Assembly (NCBI GenBank): GCA_934359755.1
Contig: CAKRLV010000046.1
Span: forward strand, 1 to 16,453
Length of the DNA: 16,453 nucleotides
Source: an uncultured Agathobacter sp.
GTDB taxonomy: Bacteria > Bacillota > Clostridia > Lachnospirales > Lachnospiraceae
Direction: 5' to 3'
Part shown: piece by piece, positions 7,380-15,186 of the stretch
How positions within the stretch are numbered: the first letter of the stretch is position 1
How the letters are laid out: every line of letters starts with the position of its first letter
Made by a program: the position numbers and the translations under genes
Notes under the pieces: generated by a model
What the model saw: only the letters and a program-made list of their open reading frames with translations
Database searches by the model: none
Told to the model about the DNA's origin: nothing

Positions 7380-7404
7380 TCAGGGAGAGTTTATCTCTCC
7401 CTGA
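7380..7404 (+). other. Intercistronic stem-loop between mglB and mglA
   Basis: TCAGGGAGAG (7380-7389) pairs perfectly with CTCTCCCTGA (7395-7404) around a TTTAT loop, 7 nt after the mglB stop. The sequence after it (TATTAAATAA) is not a T-run, so it is unlikely to be a full terminator. It probably protects the mglB mRNA from 3' exonucleases, giving more binding protein than ATPase and permease. That arrangement is common in binding-protein operons. Confidence 0.8.
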
Positions 7405-7435
7405 TATTAAATAATATAGATTAGGAGCAGGAAGT

Positions 7436-8944
7436 ATGGAGGATAGGAGTAAAGATAATATCTTATCGATACGTGGAATGAGTAAGTCATTCGGTCGAAA
7501 CAGAGTACTTGACCACATCAATCTCGATGTGAAAAGAGGAACTGTTATGGGCCTTATGGGTGAAAATGGTGCCGGTAAGTCAACAATGATGAAGTGTCTT
7601 TTTGGAACATACCAGAAAGACGAGGGGAACATTTATCTCGATGGAAAAGAGGTAAGCTTTTCAGGACCAAAGGATGCGCTTGAGAATGGAATTGCAATGG
7701 TGCATCAGGAATTAAATCAGTGTCTTGAGAGAAATGTTGTGGATAATCTTTTCTTAGGAAGATATCCAGTTAATTCAATTGGAATGATAGATGAAGGCCG
7801 AATGAAGAAAGAGGCCTCAGAGTTATTTAGAAAATTGGGAATGACAGTTAATCTTGAACAGCCAATGAAAAATATGTCAGTATCCCAGAGACAGATGTGT
7901 GAGATTGCCAAGGCAATATCATACAATTCAAAAGTAATAGTATTAGATGAGCCTACATCATCACTTACAGTACAGGAAGTTGACAAACTTTTTGAGATGA
8001 TGAGGATGTTACGTGATCAGGGAATTTCACTTATTTACATCTCTCATAAGATGGATGAAATTTTTGAAATCTGCGATGAAATCTCAGTACTTCGAGATGG
8101 AAATCTGGTCATGACAAAAAGCACTAAAGAAACAAATATGAATGAACTGATTACAGCAATGGTTGGTCGAGTGTTAGAGAACAGATTCCCACCAGTCGAC
8201 AATACACCAAAGGATGTGATTTTATCTATACAGCATTTATCTACGAAATATGAACCACATTTACAGGATGTTACGTTTGATGTCCGAGAGGGCGAAATCT
8301 TCGGTCTGTATGGACTTGTCGGAGCAGGACGAACAGAATTGCTCGAGACAATATTCGGTATCAGAACAAGAGCAGCAGGTCGTGTATATTTCAAAGATAA
8401 GCTTATGAATTTCACTTGTGCAAAAGAGGCTATGGATTATGGCTTTGCACTTATTACTGAGGAACGTAAAGCAAACGGATTATTCCTCAAAGGTGATTTG
8501 ACATTTAACACTACAATTGCGAACCTTAATACTTACAAGAGTGGTGTTGCATTATCAGATCAGAAGATGGTAAAGGCAACATCAGATGAGATTAAGATTA
8601 TGCATACAAAGTGTATGGGACCAAGTGATATGATTTCAAGTCTCTCAGGTGGAAACCAACAGAAGGTGATCTTCGGAAAATGGCTTGAGCGTGGACCACA
8701 GGTGTTCATGATGGATGAGCCAACAAGAGGTATTGACGTTGGTGCCAAATATGAGATTTATGAACTGATAATTCAGATGGCAAAACAGGGTAAGACAATA
8801 ATAGTAGTATCTTCTGAGATGCCAGAGATTCTTGGTATTACAAATCGTATCGGGGTTATGTCGAATGGACGACTTTCAGGAATTGTAAATACTAAAGAGA
8901 CAAATCAGGAAGAATTACTTAGACTCAGTGCTAAATACCTATAA
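7436..8944 (+). CDS. mglA: Galactose/methyl-galactoside ABC importer ATPase MglA (double nucleotide-binding domain)
   Basis: This 502-residue tandem ABC ATPase energises sugar uptake. The first half has Walker A GENGAGKST (42-50), the signature variant SVSQRQ and Walker B VIVLDEP (Asp171, Glu172). The second half has the degenerate P-loop GLVGAGRTE (293-301), signature LSGGNQQK (403-410) and Walker B VFMMDEP (Asp427, Glu428). This pairing of one normal and one degenerate P-loop is typical of the RbsA/MglA/XylG carbohydrate class (CUT2), as is the length. AGGAG lies 8 nt before the ATG. It is the second gene of mglBAC, and the permease gene follows after 13 bp. It looks intact and ordinary. 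The MglA rather than RbsA assignment rests on the neighbours. Confidence 0.95.
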   Translation: MEDRSKDNILSIRGMSKSFGRNRVLDHINLDVKRGTVMGLMGENGAGKSTMMKCLFGTYQKDEGNIYLDGKEVSFSGPKDALENGIAMVHQELNQCLERNVVDNLFLGRYPVNSIGMIDEGRMKKEASELFRKLGMTVNLEQPMKNMSVSQRQMCEIAKAISYNSKVIVLDEPTSSLTVQEVDKLFEMMRMLRDQGISLIYISHKMDEIFEICDEISVLRDGNLVMTKSTKETNMNELITAMVGRVLENRFPPVDNTPKDVILSIQHLSTKYEPHLQDVTFDVREGEIFGLYGLVGAGRTELLETIFGIRTRAAGRVYFKDKLMNFTCAKEAMDYGFALITEERKANGLFLKGDLTFNTTIANLNTYKSGVALSDQKMVKATSDEIKIMHTKCMGPSDMISSLSGGNQQKVIFGKWLERGPQVFMMDEPTRGIDVGAKYEIYELIIQMAKQGKTIIVVSSEMPEILGITNRIGVMSNGRLSGIVNTKETNQEELLRLSAKYL

Positions 8945-8957
8945 TTAAGGGAGAAGG

Positions 8958-10613
8958 ATGAATATGGCTAATAGTAAGATTCTAACAGCTGAGCAGGAGA
9001 AAAAATTGCGTCAGCCAATCGACGAGTATGTCGGTAAAATTCAAAAAGAAATAGATGAACTAAGAGCAGATGGTACTGCAAAAATCATAGGTTGCCAGAC
9101 TCAGATTGAGGCTTGCAAGCGAGATAAGACTCTTGCAAAGGCAGAGAAAGAAAACAGAATTGAGGCATACAAGAGAGAACTCGAGAAAGCAAAAGCTGTT
9201 GAGGCTAAGAACAAAGACAAGATTACTAAGCTTATAGCTGATGCTGAGGCATACCTCAAGGATAATTTTGACAGCAAGTACTACAATGCAGTTAAAGAAA
9301 GCTGTGCAGCTGAGAAGGAAGAGGCATTAGCAGCGCACAAGCAGAGAATGGCAGAACTTGACAAGCAGCATAGAGATGCACTTGCACATACTAATGATAA
9401 GCAGGAAATCAAAGAAGAAAATTATGTGCATAAGAATCGTATCTCAAATGAGAAGCTTGAACTTGAAAAAGCATATCAGAGAATTAAAGATAGAAAGCAT
9501 GATGCATATAGTTATAAGTATCACCTTATTGATCTTCTTCGTCTTTCAAAGTTCACATTTATGGAGACAAGAGCTCAGAAGTGGGAGAACTACAAGTACA
9601 CATTCAATAAGAGAACATTCCTTTTACAGAATGGATTGTACATTGCTATTATTCTTATATTCATAGCACTTTGTATAATCACTCCAATCAAAAAAGGAAC
9701 TCCGCTTCTTACATACAATAATATCCTGAACATCCTTCAGCAGGCTTCACCTAGAATGTTCTTAGCACTTGGTGTTGCAGGACTTATCCTCCTGACAGGT
9801 ACAGACCTTTCAGTTGGACGAATGGTTGGTATGGGTATGACAACTGCTACAATCATCATGCATCAGGGTGTTAATACCGGTCAGGTATTCGGTCATACAT
9901 TTGACTTTACAGGAATACCTGTAGTAGGAAGAATTATATTAGCTTTACTTGTATGTATTGTTTTATGTACTTTCTTTACAAGTGTTGCAGGATTTTTCAC
10001 AGCGAAGTTTAAGATGCATCCATTTATTTCAACAATGGCAAACATGCTTGTAATCTTCGGTATCGTAACATATGCCACAAAGGGTGTATCCTTTGGTGCA
10101 ATTGAGCCAACAATACCAAATATGATTATTCCAAAAGTAAACGGATTCCCAACAATCATCATTTGGGCATTAGCAGCAATCGCAATTGTATGGTTCATCT
10201 GGAACAAGACAACATTTGGTAAAAACCTTTACGCTGTTGGTGGAAACCCAGAAGCAGCAGCAGTTTCAGGTATCTCAGTATTTGCAGTAACACTTGGAGC
10301 ATTCGTTATGGCTGGTATCCTTTATGGATTTGGTTCATGGCTCGAGTGTGCAAGAATGGTTGGTTCAGGTTCAGCCGCTTATGGACAGGGCTGGGATATG
10401 GACGCAATCGCAGCCTGTGTAGTTGGTGGTGTATCATTCACAGGTGGTATTGGTAAAATTTCAGGTGTTGTAGTCGGTGTGTCTATCTTCACTGCGTTGA
10501 CATACTCTCTTACAATACTTGGTATTGATACAAACCTTCAGTTCGTATTCTCAGGAATCATTATTCTTGTAGCAGTTACACTTGACTGTCTCAAATACGT
10601 TCAGAAGAAATAA
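8958..10613 (+). CDS. mglC: MglC-type galactoside ABC permease with a long N-terminal cytoplasmic coiled-coil extension
   Basis: The C-terminal ~330 of 551 residues is a full MglC-type CUT2 permease: first helix near residue 222, GVAGLILLTGTDLSVGR, NKTTFGKNLYAVGGNPEAA, DAIAACVVGGVSFTGG and a terminal LDCLKYVQKK, all very close to E. coli MglC. E. coli MglC enters its first helix near residue 18. Here about 200 extra residues precede it, rich in Lys, Glu and Ala, without hydrophobic segments, with long helical coiled-coil-like stretches and few Pro or Gly. They should lie in the cytoplasm next to MglA. The start is uncertain between ATG 8958 (GGGAG 4 nt upstream) and ATG 8964, two codons later. 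The extension is in frame without interruption. What it does is unknown; it could bind a regulator, form oligomers or tether the ATPase. Confidence 0.94.
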   Translation: MNMANSKILTAEQEKKLRQPIDEYVGKIQKEIDELRADGTAKIIGCQTQIEACKRDKTLAKAEKENRIEAYKRELEKAKAVEAKNKDKITKLIADAEAYLKDNFDSKYYNAVKESCAAEKEEALAAHKQRMAELDKQHRDALAHTNDKQEIKEENYVHKNRISNEKLELEKAYQRIKDRKHDAYSYKYHLIDLLRLSKFTFMETRAQKWENYKYTFNKRTFLLQNGLYIAIILIFIALCIITPIKKGTPLLTYNNILNILQQASPRMFLALGVAGLILLTGTDLSVGRMVGMGMTTATIIMHQGVNTGQVFGHTFDFTGIPVVGRIILALLVCIVLCTFFTSVAGFFTAKFKMHPFISTMANMLVIFGIVTYATKGVSFGAIEPTIPNMIIPKVNGFPTIIIWALAAIAIVWFIWNKTTFGKNLYAVGGNPEAAAVSGISVFAVTLGAFVMAGILYGFGSWLECARMVGSGSAAYGQGWDMDAIAACVVGGVSFTGGIGKISGVVVGVSIFTALTYSLTILGIDTNLQFVFSGIIILVAVTLDCLKYVQKK

Positions 10614-10640
10614 AATACTTAACTCTCCTAATAAAATTAT

Positions 10641-10675
10641 AGAACAGGGATGTCGATATGGCATCTCTGTTTTTG
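10641..10675 (+). terminator. Rho-independent terminator of the mglBAC operon
   Basis: ACAGGGATGTC (10644-10654) pairs with GGCATCTCTGT (10660-10670) over 11 bp with two G-U pairs and a GATAT loop. It is followed by a short T-run (TTTTT at 10670-10674). It lies 30 nt after the mglC stop and separates the transport operon from the sensing operon. Confidence 0.8.
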
Positions 10676-10707
10676 CACTATGTGGGGTTTTGATTTGATG
10701 CCGCTAA

Positions 10708-10716
10708 TGATATAAT
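10708..10716 (+). promoter_or_regulatory. Extended -10 promoter of the sensing operon
   Basis: TGATATAAT is a perfect extended -10. The best -35 is TTTGAT or TTGATT with a short 15-16 bp spacer. Expected start is near 10723, where an 8-bp palindrome TACATGTA (10722-10729) could be an operator. The leader to the yesN-like ATG is about 63 nt. Confidence 0.65.
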
Positions 10717-10785
10717 AGATATACATGTAACTGTTCCCGAAATGATCTGATTATTTATGGGTACTTACGCAGGAAAGGAAACACA

Positions 10786-12384
10786 ATGTACACATTACTA
10801 CTAGTTGATGATGAAGAGGAAGTGATTGAGGTAATCGCCAGAAAAGTAAAGTGGGAGGAGCTGGGCTTTGAGGTGATTGGACATGCCAACAATGGATATA
10901 AAGCCATGGAGATGCTTGAGGAAAGCCAGCCTGATGTGGTTATGACTGATATCAGGATGCCTTATATGGATGGTCTTGAACTTTGTGCGCATATCAAAGA
11001 AAGATATCCAGCCACAAAGATTCTTATTTTTACTGGTTTTGATGATTTTGAATATGCAAAAGAGGCGGTACATCTTGAGATTGAAGAATATATTTTAAAG
11101 CCTTTAAATGCAGTCGAGATAACGGAAGTATTTGGTAGATTAAAGAAGAAACTCGATCAGGAGCTAAGCGAGAAGAAAAATACAGACTTGCTGCGCAAGT
11201 ATTATTCAGAGTCGCTGCCATTATTACAGGCAAATTTTTATTCGACCTTGATAGAGGGACGTATTCCAGAGAAAGAGATAAAAAAATATCTTCATGATTA
11301 CCAGATTAATCTCGAGGGTCCTCTGTATTGCTGCCTTGTTATTCATACATCAGCGAGTCAGGTGCCGCAGGGCATGGATATCCGTCTGCTTACAATATCT
11401 GTTGACAGACAGGCGGAAGAAAGCTTTGAGGAGAAATGGGGAACCAGAAAATTTATGTATCTGGATGAGACTATCATGATAGTGCAGCTTAGAAGTGCGG
11501 CGCAAATTACGGAGCTTACAGATGAATGTGATCGTTTTTGCAAGTATATAAACCATGTTATGGGAGCAAAAGTGACGATTGGAATTGGTCAGGTGTGTGA
11601 CAATATACTTGATTTGTCTAAATCATACCAGAATGCAAAAGATGCTGTCTCATACAGGGTACTTTATGGAAGTAATAAGGCAATAAACTTAAGTGAAATC
11701 GCACCTCAGAGGAAAATATCAACAGATATAAATGAGGGCACGGAATTGTCGAAGCTGTTCAAGATGATATGTCTGGGCAGCAAGGAAGATGTTGAAAAGG
11801 CTGTTGAAGTATACATGGAGCATAATTTTATAGCGCATAATTCGCTGGAGAAATACCATGTGGCAGTTATGGAGCTGATAAGTGAACTGTATCATTTTAT
11901 GACGAACAATCAGCTTGATACTGTGAGTATGCCAGGCGGTATTGGCTCTTTGTATGATGAACTTAGCAATTTAGAGCCGCAGGTTCTGAAAAAATGGCTC
12001 CTTAGATTCTGTTTTATGCTGCACGATGAGATGGCTGATGCGAGATATAATTCTAAGAAGTCATTGATAGATAGAGCCAAAGAATATGTTCAAAACAATT
12101 ATCAGCAGGAGAACCTTGGACTTGATGATATATGCCGGGATCTGGGCGTGTCAAATTCCTATTTTTCAAGCATGTTCAAAAAGGAGACAGGCAATTCATT
12201 TGTCGGTTATCTGACAGAATACCGTATGGAAAAGGCTGCACGTATGCTGGTTGAGACGACAGAGAAGAGTTATATAATTGCACAGAGTGTGGGTTATGCT
12301 GACCCAAATTATTTTAGTTATGTATTTAAGAGACAGTATGGGGTATCACCATCGAAATATAGGACGGAATATGCAAAAGTATAA
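10786..12384 (+). CDS. YesN-type response regulator (receiver + AraC DNA-binding domain)
   Basis: This 532-residue regulator has a receiver domain at 1-125 (Asp8-Asp9-Glu10, phospho-acceptor Asp55 in VVMTDIRMP, Lys in YILKP). A middle region at about 130-420 has no obvious motif. A C-terminal AraC-type double helix-turn-helix at about 430-530 carries DDICRDLGVSNSYFSSMFKK and IAQSVGYADPNYFSYVFK. The length is usual for large YesN proteins of Clostridia. AGGAAAGGA precedes the ATG. Its last 14 bp overlap the kinase gene, as expected for a cognate pair. It probably activates the upstream mglBAC operon when extracellular sugar is sensed; this is inferred from proximity and from the binding-protein genes in the same operon. 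Confidence 0.95.
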   Translation: MYTLLLVDDEEEVIEVIARKVKWEELGFEVIGHANNGYKAMEMLEESQPDVVMTDIRMPYMDGLELCAHIKERYPATKILIFTGFDDFEYAKEAVHLEIEEYILKPLNAVEITEVFGRLKKKLDQELSEKKNTDLLRKYYSESLPLLQANFYSTLIEGRIPEKEIKKYLHDYQINLEGPLYCCLVIHTSASQVPQGMDIRLLTISVDRQAEESFEEKWGTRKFMYLDETIMIVQLRSAAQITELTDECDRFCKYINHVMGAKVTIGIGQVCDNILDLSKSYQNAKDAVSYRVLYGSNKAINLSEIAPQRKISTDINEGTELSKLFKMICLGSKEDVEKAVEVYMEHNFIAHNSLEKYHVAVMELISELYHFMTNNQLDTVSMPGGIGSLYDELSNLEPQVLKKWLLRFCFMLHDEMADARYNSKKSLIDRAKEYVQNNYQQENLGLDDICRDLGVSNSYFSSMFKKETGNSFVGYLTEYRMEKAARMLVETTEKSYIIAQSVGYADPNYFSYVFKRQYGVSPSKYRTEYAKV

Positions 12385-14191
12385 AGATAAATATAGATAT
12401 AAAGCAGGTGACATTCAAAGTACAATAATGATTGCACTATCTGTAATATCAGTAACAATAATGCTGTGCGTAGTTCTTATTATGTATTGGCGGTTTTCGA
12501 ATGTTACACAGGAGAATGTGCTTGATAATAATCAAAAGATAATGGACCAGACTGTGGAGTCTGTAGAAGATTATCTCATCAAGATGCGGCAGGTATCTGA
12601 TGCAGTGTACTATGATGTAATAAAAGAAAATGATATATCCAGCCAGGCGGATATGATACATTTGGGAATGAACCTGTTGTATGAGGCTAATAAGGATAAT
12701 TTAAGAAGCATAGCAATATACAATAAATATGGCAGTCTGCTGGCGGCTGAGCCGGTAGTTGCGCAGAAGGAAGAGCCTGATGTCACAAAGCAGGAATGGT
12801 TTATATCAGCTATGGACAGGATGGAGAATATTCATTTTTCAATACCGCATGTGCAGAATCTGTTTGATGATGGCACACTTAGATATTATTGGGTAATATC
12901 ATCAAGCCGTGCTGTTGAAATCACAGATGGTACTAATACACATATGGGGGTTCTGCTGGTTGATATGGATTATTCCGCTATTTCGCGTATGATGGAGCAG
13001 ATTAATACTGCTGGTAATGGACAGTATTTCTATCTGTGTGATAGCGAAGGCGAGATAATATATCATCCACACCAGGTGTTCATTGAAAATGGAATGGAAA
13101 ATGAAAGCAGCAATAAGGCTGCTGCATCCAAGGATAAAATTTATGATGAACATGTGGGAGGTGTCCATAGAAAAGTAATAGTTAACACTATAAGTTACAC
13201 TGGCTGGAAGCTCGTCTGTGTCATGCCGTATTCGATTTTTACAAATAAGATGACGGATGTTAAGCAGTTTTTGCTTGTACTTATGCTGTTTATGGCGATG
13301 ATGCTTGTCTTTGTAAATCGTATTGTGTCTAAGAGAATATCGAGACCAATCATGAAGTTAAATGATTCGGTTACCAAATATGAGGAGGGCAAGGAATCTG
13401 ATATTTATATAGGTGGTTCAAGGGAGATAAGGCATCTTGGAAAATCGATACAGAATTCGTACAGGCAGAATTCTGCGCTTATGCAGAAAGTGGTATGGGA
13501 GCAGAATGAGCGAAGAAAGAGTGAGCTTGATGTATTACAAAGTCAGATAAATCCGCATTTCTTATATAATACTCTGGATTCAATTACATGGATGATAGAG
13601 GGCGAAAAAAATGATGAGGCGGCATTTATGATTACGCAGCTGGCTAAACTTTTCAGGATAAGTCTGTCTAAAGGTCATACTATTATAAGCATTAAAGATG
13701 AGCTGCAACATGCACAAAGTTATGTGAATATTCAGAAAGTGCGTTACAAGAATAAATTCAGTGCAAGATTTGAAGTGGACGATGACATAATGAATTATTG
13801 TGCTGTTAAGCTGGTCCTGCAGCCAATCCTTGAAAATGCAATAAATTATGGAGTCAGAGAGTTGGACGATTGCGGAGAAATTGTTGTAAGAGGTGCAAAG
13901 GATGGCGATAATATCGTAATATCTGTGACTGATAATGGAATGGGAATACCTGAGGAAGAGATTGAACTTCTTCTTACGAACACTAACAGAGTGCATAAAA
14001 AGGGTTCTGGTGTCGGACTTATCAATGTTAACAACAGGATTAAAATCCTGTTTGGTGATGAATATGGCCTGCATATAGAAAGTGAGTTAGACGAAGGGAC
14101 GACTGTTACTATTACTATCCCTGCAATTATATATTCAGAGGACAACAGACAAAGATTTGAAGAACGTCGTATGCCAGGGGAGAAGAAATGA
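12371..14191 (+). CDS. YesM/LytS-type sensor histidine kinase with extracellular Cache-like domain
   Basis: This 606-residue kinase has its first helix at about 17-40. An extracellular region of about 255 residues carries Cache-domain hallmarks (YYWVISSSRAV, MGVLLVDMDY, YFYLCDSEGEIIYHP). A second helix lies at about 300-320, followed by a HAMP linker. The His_kinase motif QINPHFLYN puts the phospho-acceptor at His396. The ATPase domain has ENAINYGV, DNGMGIPEEE and GSGVGLINVNNR. The ATG at 12371 is chosen because AGGACGG precedes it and the first membrane helix follows shortly; an upstream frame extension runs inside yesN without a ribosome binding site. It overlaps yesN by 14 bp and shares an ATGA overlap with the next gene. 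Four-gene coupling suggests the binding proteins downstream present ligand to the external domain, as XylFII does to LytS in Clostridium beijerinckii. Confidence 0.95.
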   Translation: MQKYKDKYRYKAGDIQSTIMIALSVISVTIMLCVVLIMYWRFSNVTQENVLDNNQKIMDQTVESVEDYLIKMRQVSDAVYYDVIKENDISSQADMIHLGMNLLYEANKDNLRSIAIYNKYGSLLAAEPVVAQKEEPDVTKQEWFISAMDRMENIHFSIPHVQNLFDDGTLRYYWVISSSRAVEITDGTNTHMGVLLVDMDYSAISRMMEQINTAGNGQYFYLCDSEGEIIYHPHQVFIENGMENESSNKAAASKDKIYDEHVGGVHRKVIVNTISYTGWKLVCVMPYSIFTNKMTDVKQFLLVLMLFMAMMLVFVNRIVSKRISRPIMKLNDSVTKYEEGKESDIYIGGSREIRHLGKSIQNSYRQNSALMQKVVWEQNERRKSELDVLQSQINPHFLYNTLDSITWMIEGEKNDEAAFMITQLAKLFRISLSKGHTIISIKDELQHAQSYVNIQKVRYKNKFSARFEVDDDIMNYCAVKLVLQPILENAINYGVRELDDCGEIVVRGAKDGDNIVISVTDNGMGIPEEEIELLLTNTNRVHKKGSGVGLINVNNRIKILFGDEYGLHIESELDEGTTVTITIPAIIYSEDNRQRFEERRMPGEKK

Positions 14192-15159
14192 TAAGTGGAA
14201 GAAAAGCATTTATAAGAACTGAGATAATATTAGGAATATTGGTTGTTATTGTACTTGGATTTATCGTTTATAACAAGATTAACAGTGGAAAAGAAAAGAT
14301 AGCTGTTATAGTGCCTAACGTAGATGAGAACCAATGGTCAGCGTTTAAATATGGGTTGAAAATGGCAGCACAGGAGTATGATATTGATATTGTTGTGATA
14401 AGCAAGGAAGGCATGCAGACTGCATCTGATGAGAGGGCGGTTATCGAGCAGGAGATAAGAAAAGGAGCCGATGCTGTCATTATAAAGCCAATATCAGACA
14501 GTGACGAGGGTGCGAAGATTAAGCAGATTACAGGAAAGGTTCCTGTTATGATAGTGGGCGATAAGCTTACAGGCGATGGAAAGTCCGTTTTTCAGACAAT
14601 AGAACCCGACCATTATGCTATGGGTGCTGATCTGGCTAAGCAGCTCCTTGAGAATAATAATGGTAATCTTGATGGAAAGACAATAGGGATATACTCAGAG
14701 TATGAGGTTTCAGAGGCGGCTTCCATGCGCAGAAAAGGTGTCATAGATACATTAGAAGGATGTGGGGCACAGATACTTTGGGATGTATCGAAGAATTCGG
14801 AGTCAAATGAAGAAGTTAATCTTCAGACGCAGAGAAAAGTGGATATAGTTATGGCGCTTGACAATGCGAGTCTTGTAGAGGCAGGAGAGGCTGCTGCCAA
14901 CAATAATTTATATGGAGCTTTGGTTTATGGAATAGGCAATTCATCAGAGGCAGTTTATTACCTTGATACAAAATGGGTACAGTGTCTTGTTGTTCCTGAT
15001 GAATTTGAAGCTGGATATCAGAGCGTGACAGAACTTGTTAATAGATTAAGAAAACGCTGGTATAAAATTGCTGATAAGCAGGTCGCATATACGGTGTTGA
15101 CCAGGGACAATCTCTTTTCTAAAGAGAATCAATATCTGTTATTTACAATAAGTCAGTAA
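14188..15159 (+). CDS. Membrane-anchored periplasmic-binding-protein homologue, probable sugar sensor subunit
   Basis: This 323-residue class I periplasmic binding protein fold (PF13407-like) has canonical order. The N-terminus is basic, then a hydrophobic helix at about 12-29 (IILGILVVIVLGF) with no lipobox or clear signal peptidase site, so the protein is probably anchored with its binding domain outside. The fold begins KIAVIVPNVDENQWSAFKYG, with later strands DAVIIKPI, VPVMIVGDKL, TIGIYSEYEVSE and DIVMALDNASL. It lacks the galactose-type motifs of MglB (no FN-x-x-P, no calcium loop, no GHxD), so its ligand differs or it binds none directly. ATGA overlap with the kinase implies coupled synthesis. 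Anchored binding proteins next to LytS/YesM kinases act as sensor subunits in known Clostridium xylose systems. No permease lies beside it. Confidence 0.88.
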   Translation: MISGRKAFIRTEIILGILVVIVLGFIVYNKINSGKEKIAVIVPNVDENQWSAFKYGLKMAAQEYDIDIVVISKEGMQTASDERAVIEQEIRKGADAVIIKPISDSDEGAKIKQITGKVPVMIVGDKLTGDGKSVFQTIEPDHYAMGADLAKQLLENNNGNLDGKTIGIYSEYEVSEAASMRRKGVIDTLEGCGAQILWDVSKNSESNEEVNLQTQRKVDIVMALDNASLVEAGEAAANNNLYGALVYGIGNSSEAVYYLDTKWVQCLVVPDEFEAGYQSVTELVNRLRKRWYKIADKQVAYTVLTRDNLFSKENQYLLFTISQ

Positions 15160-15186
15160 ATAAGCCGGTAAATTAGGAGAATAATA

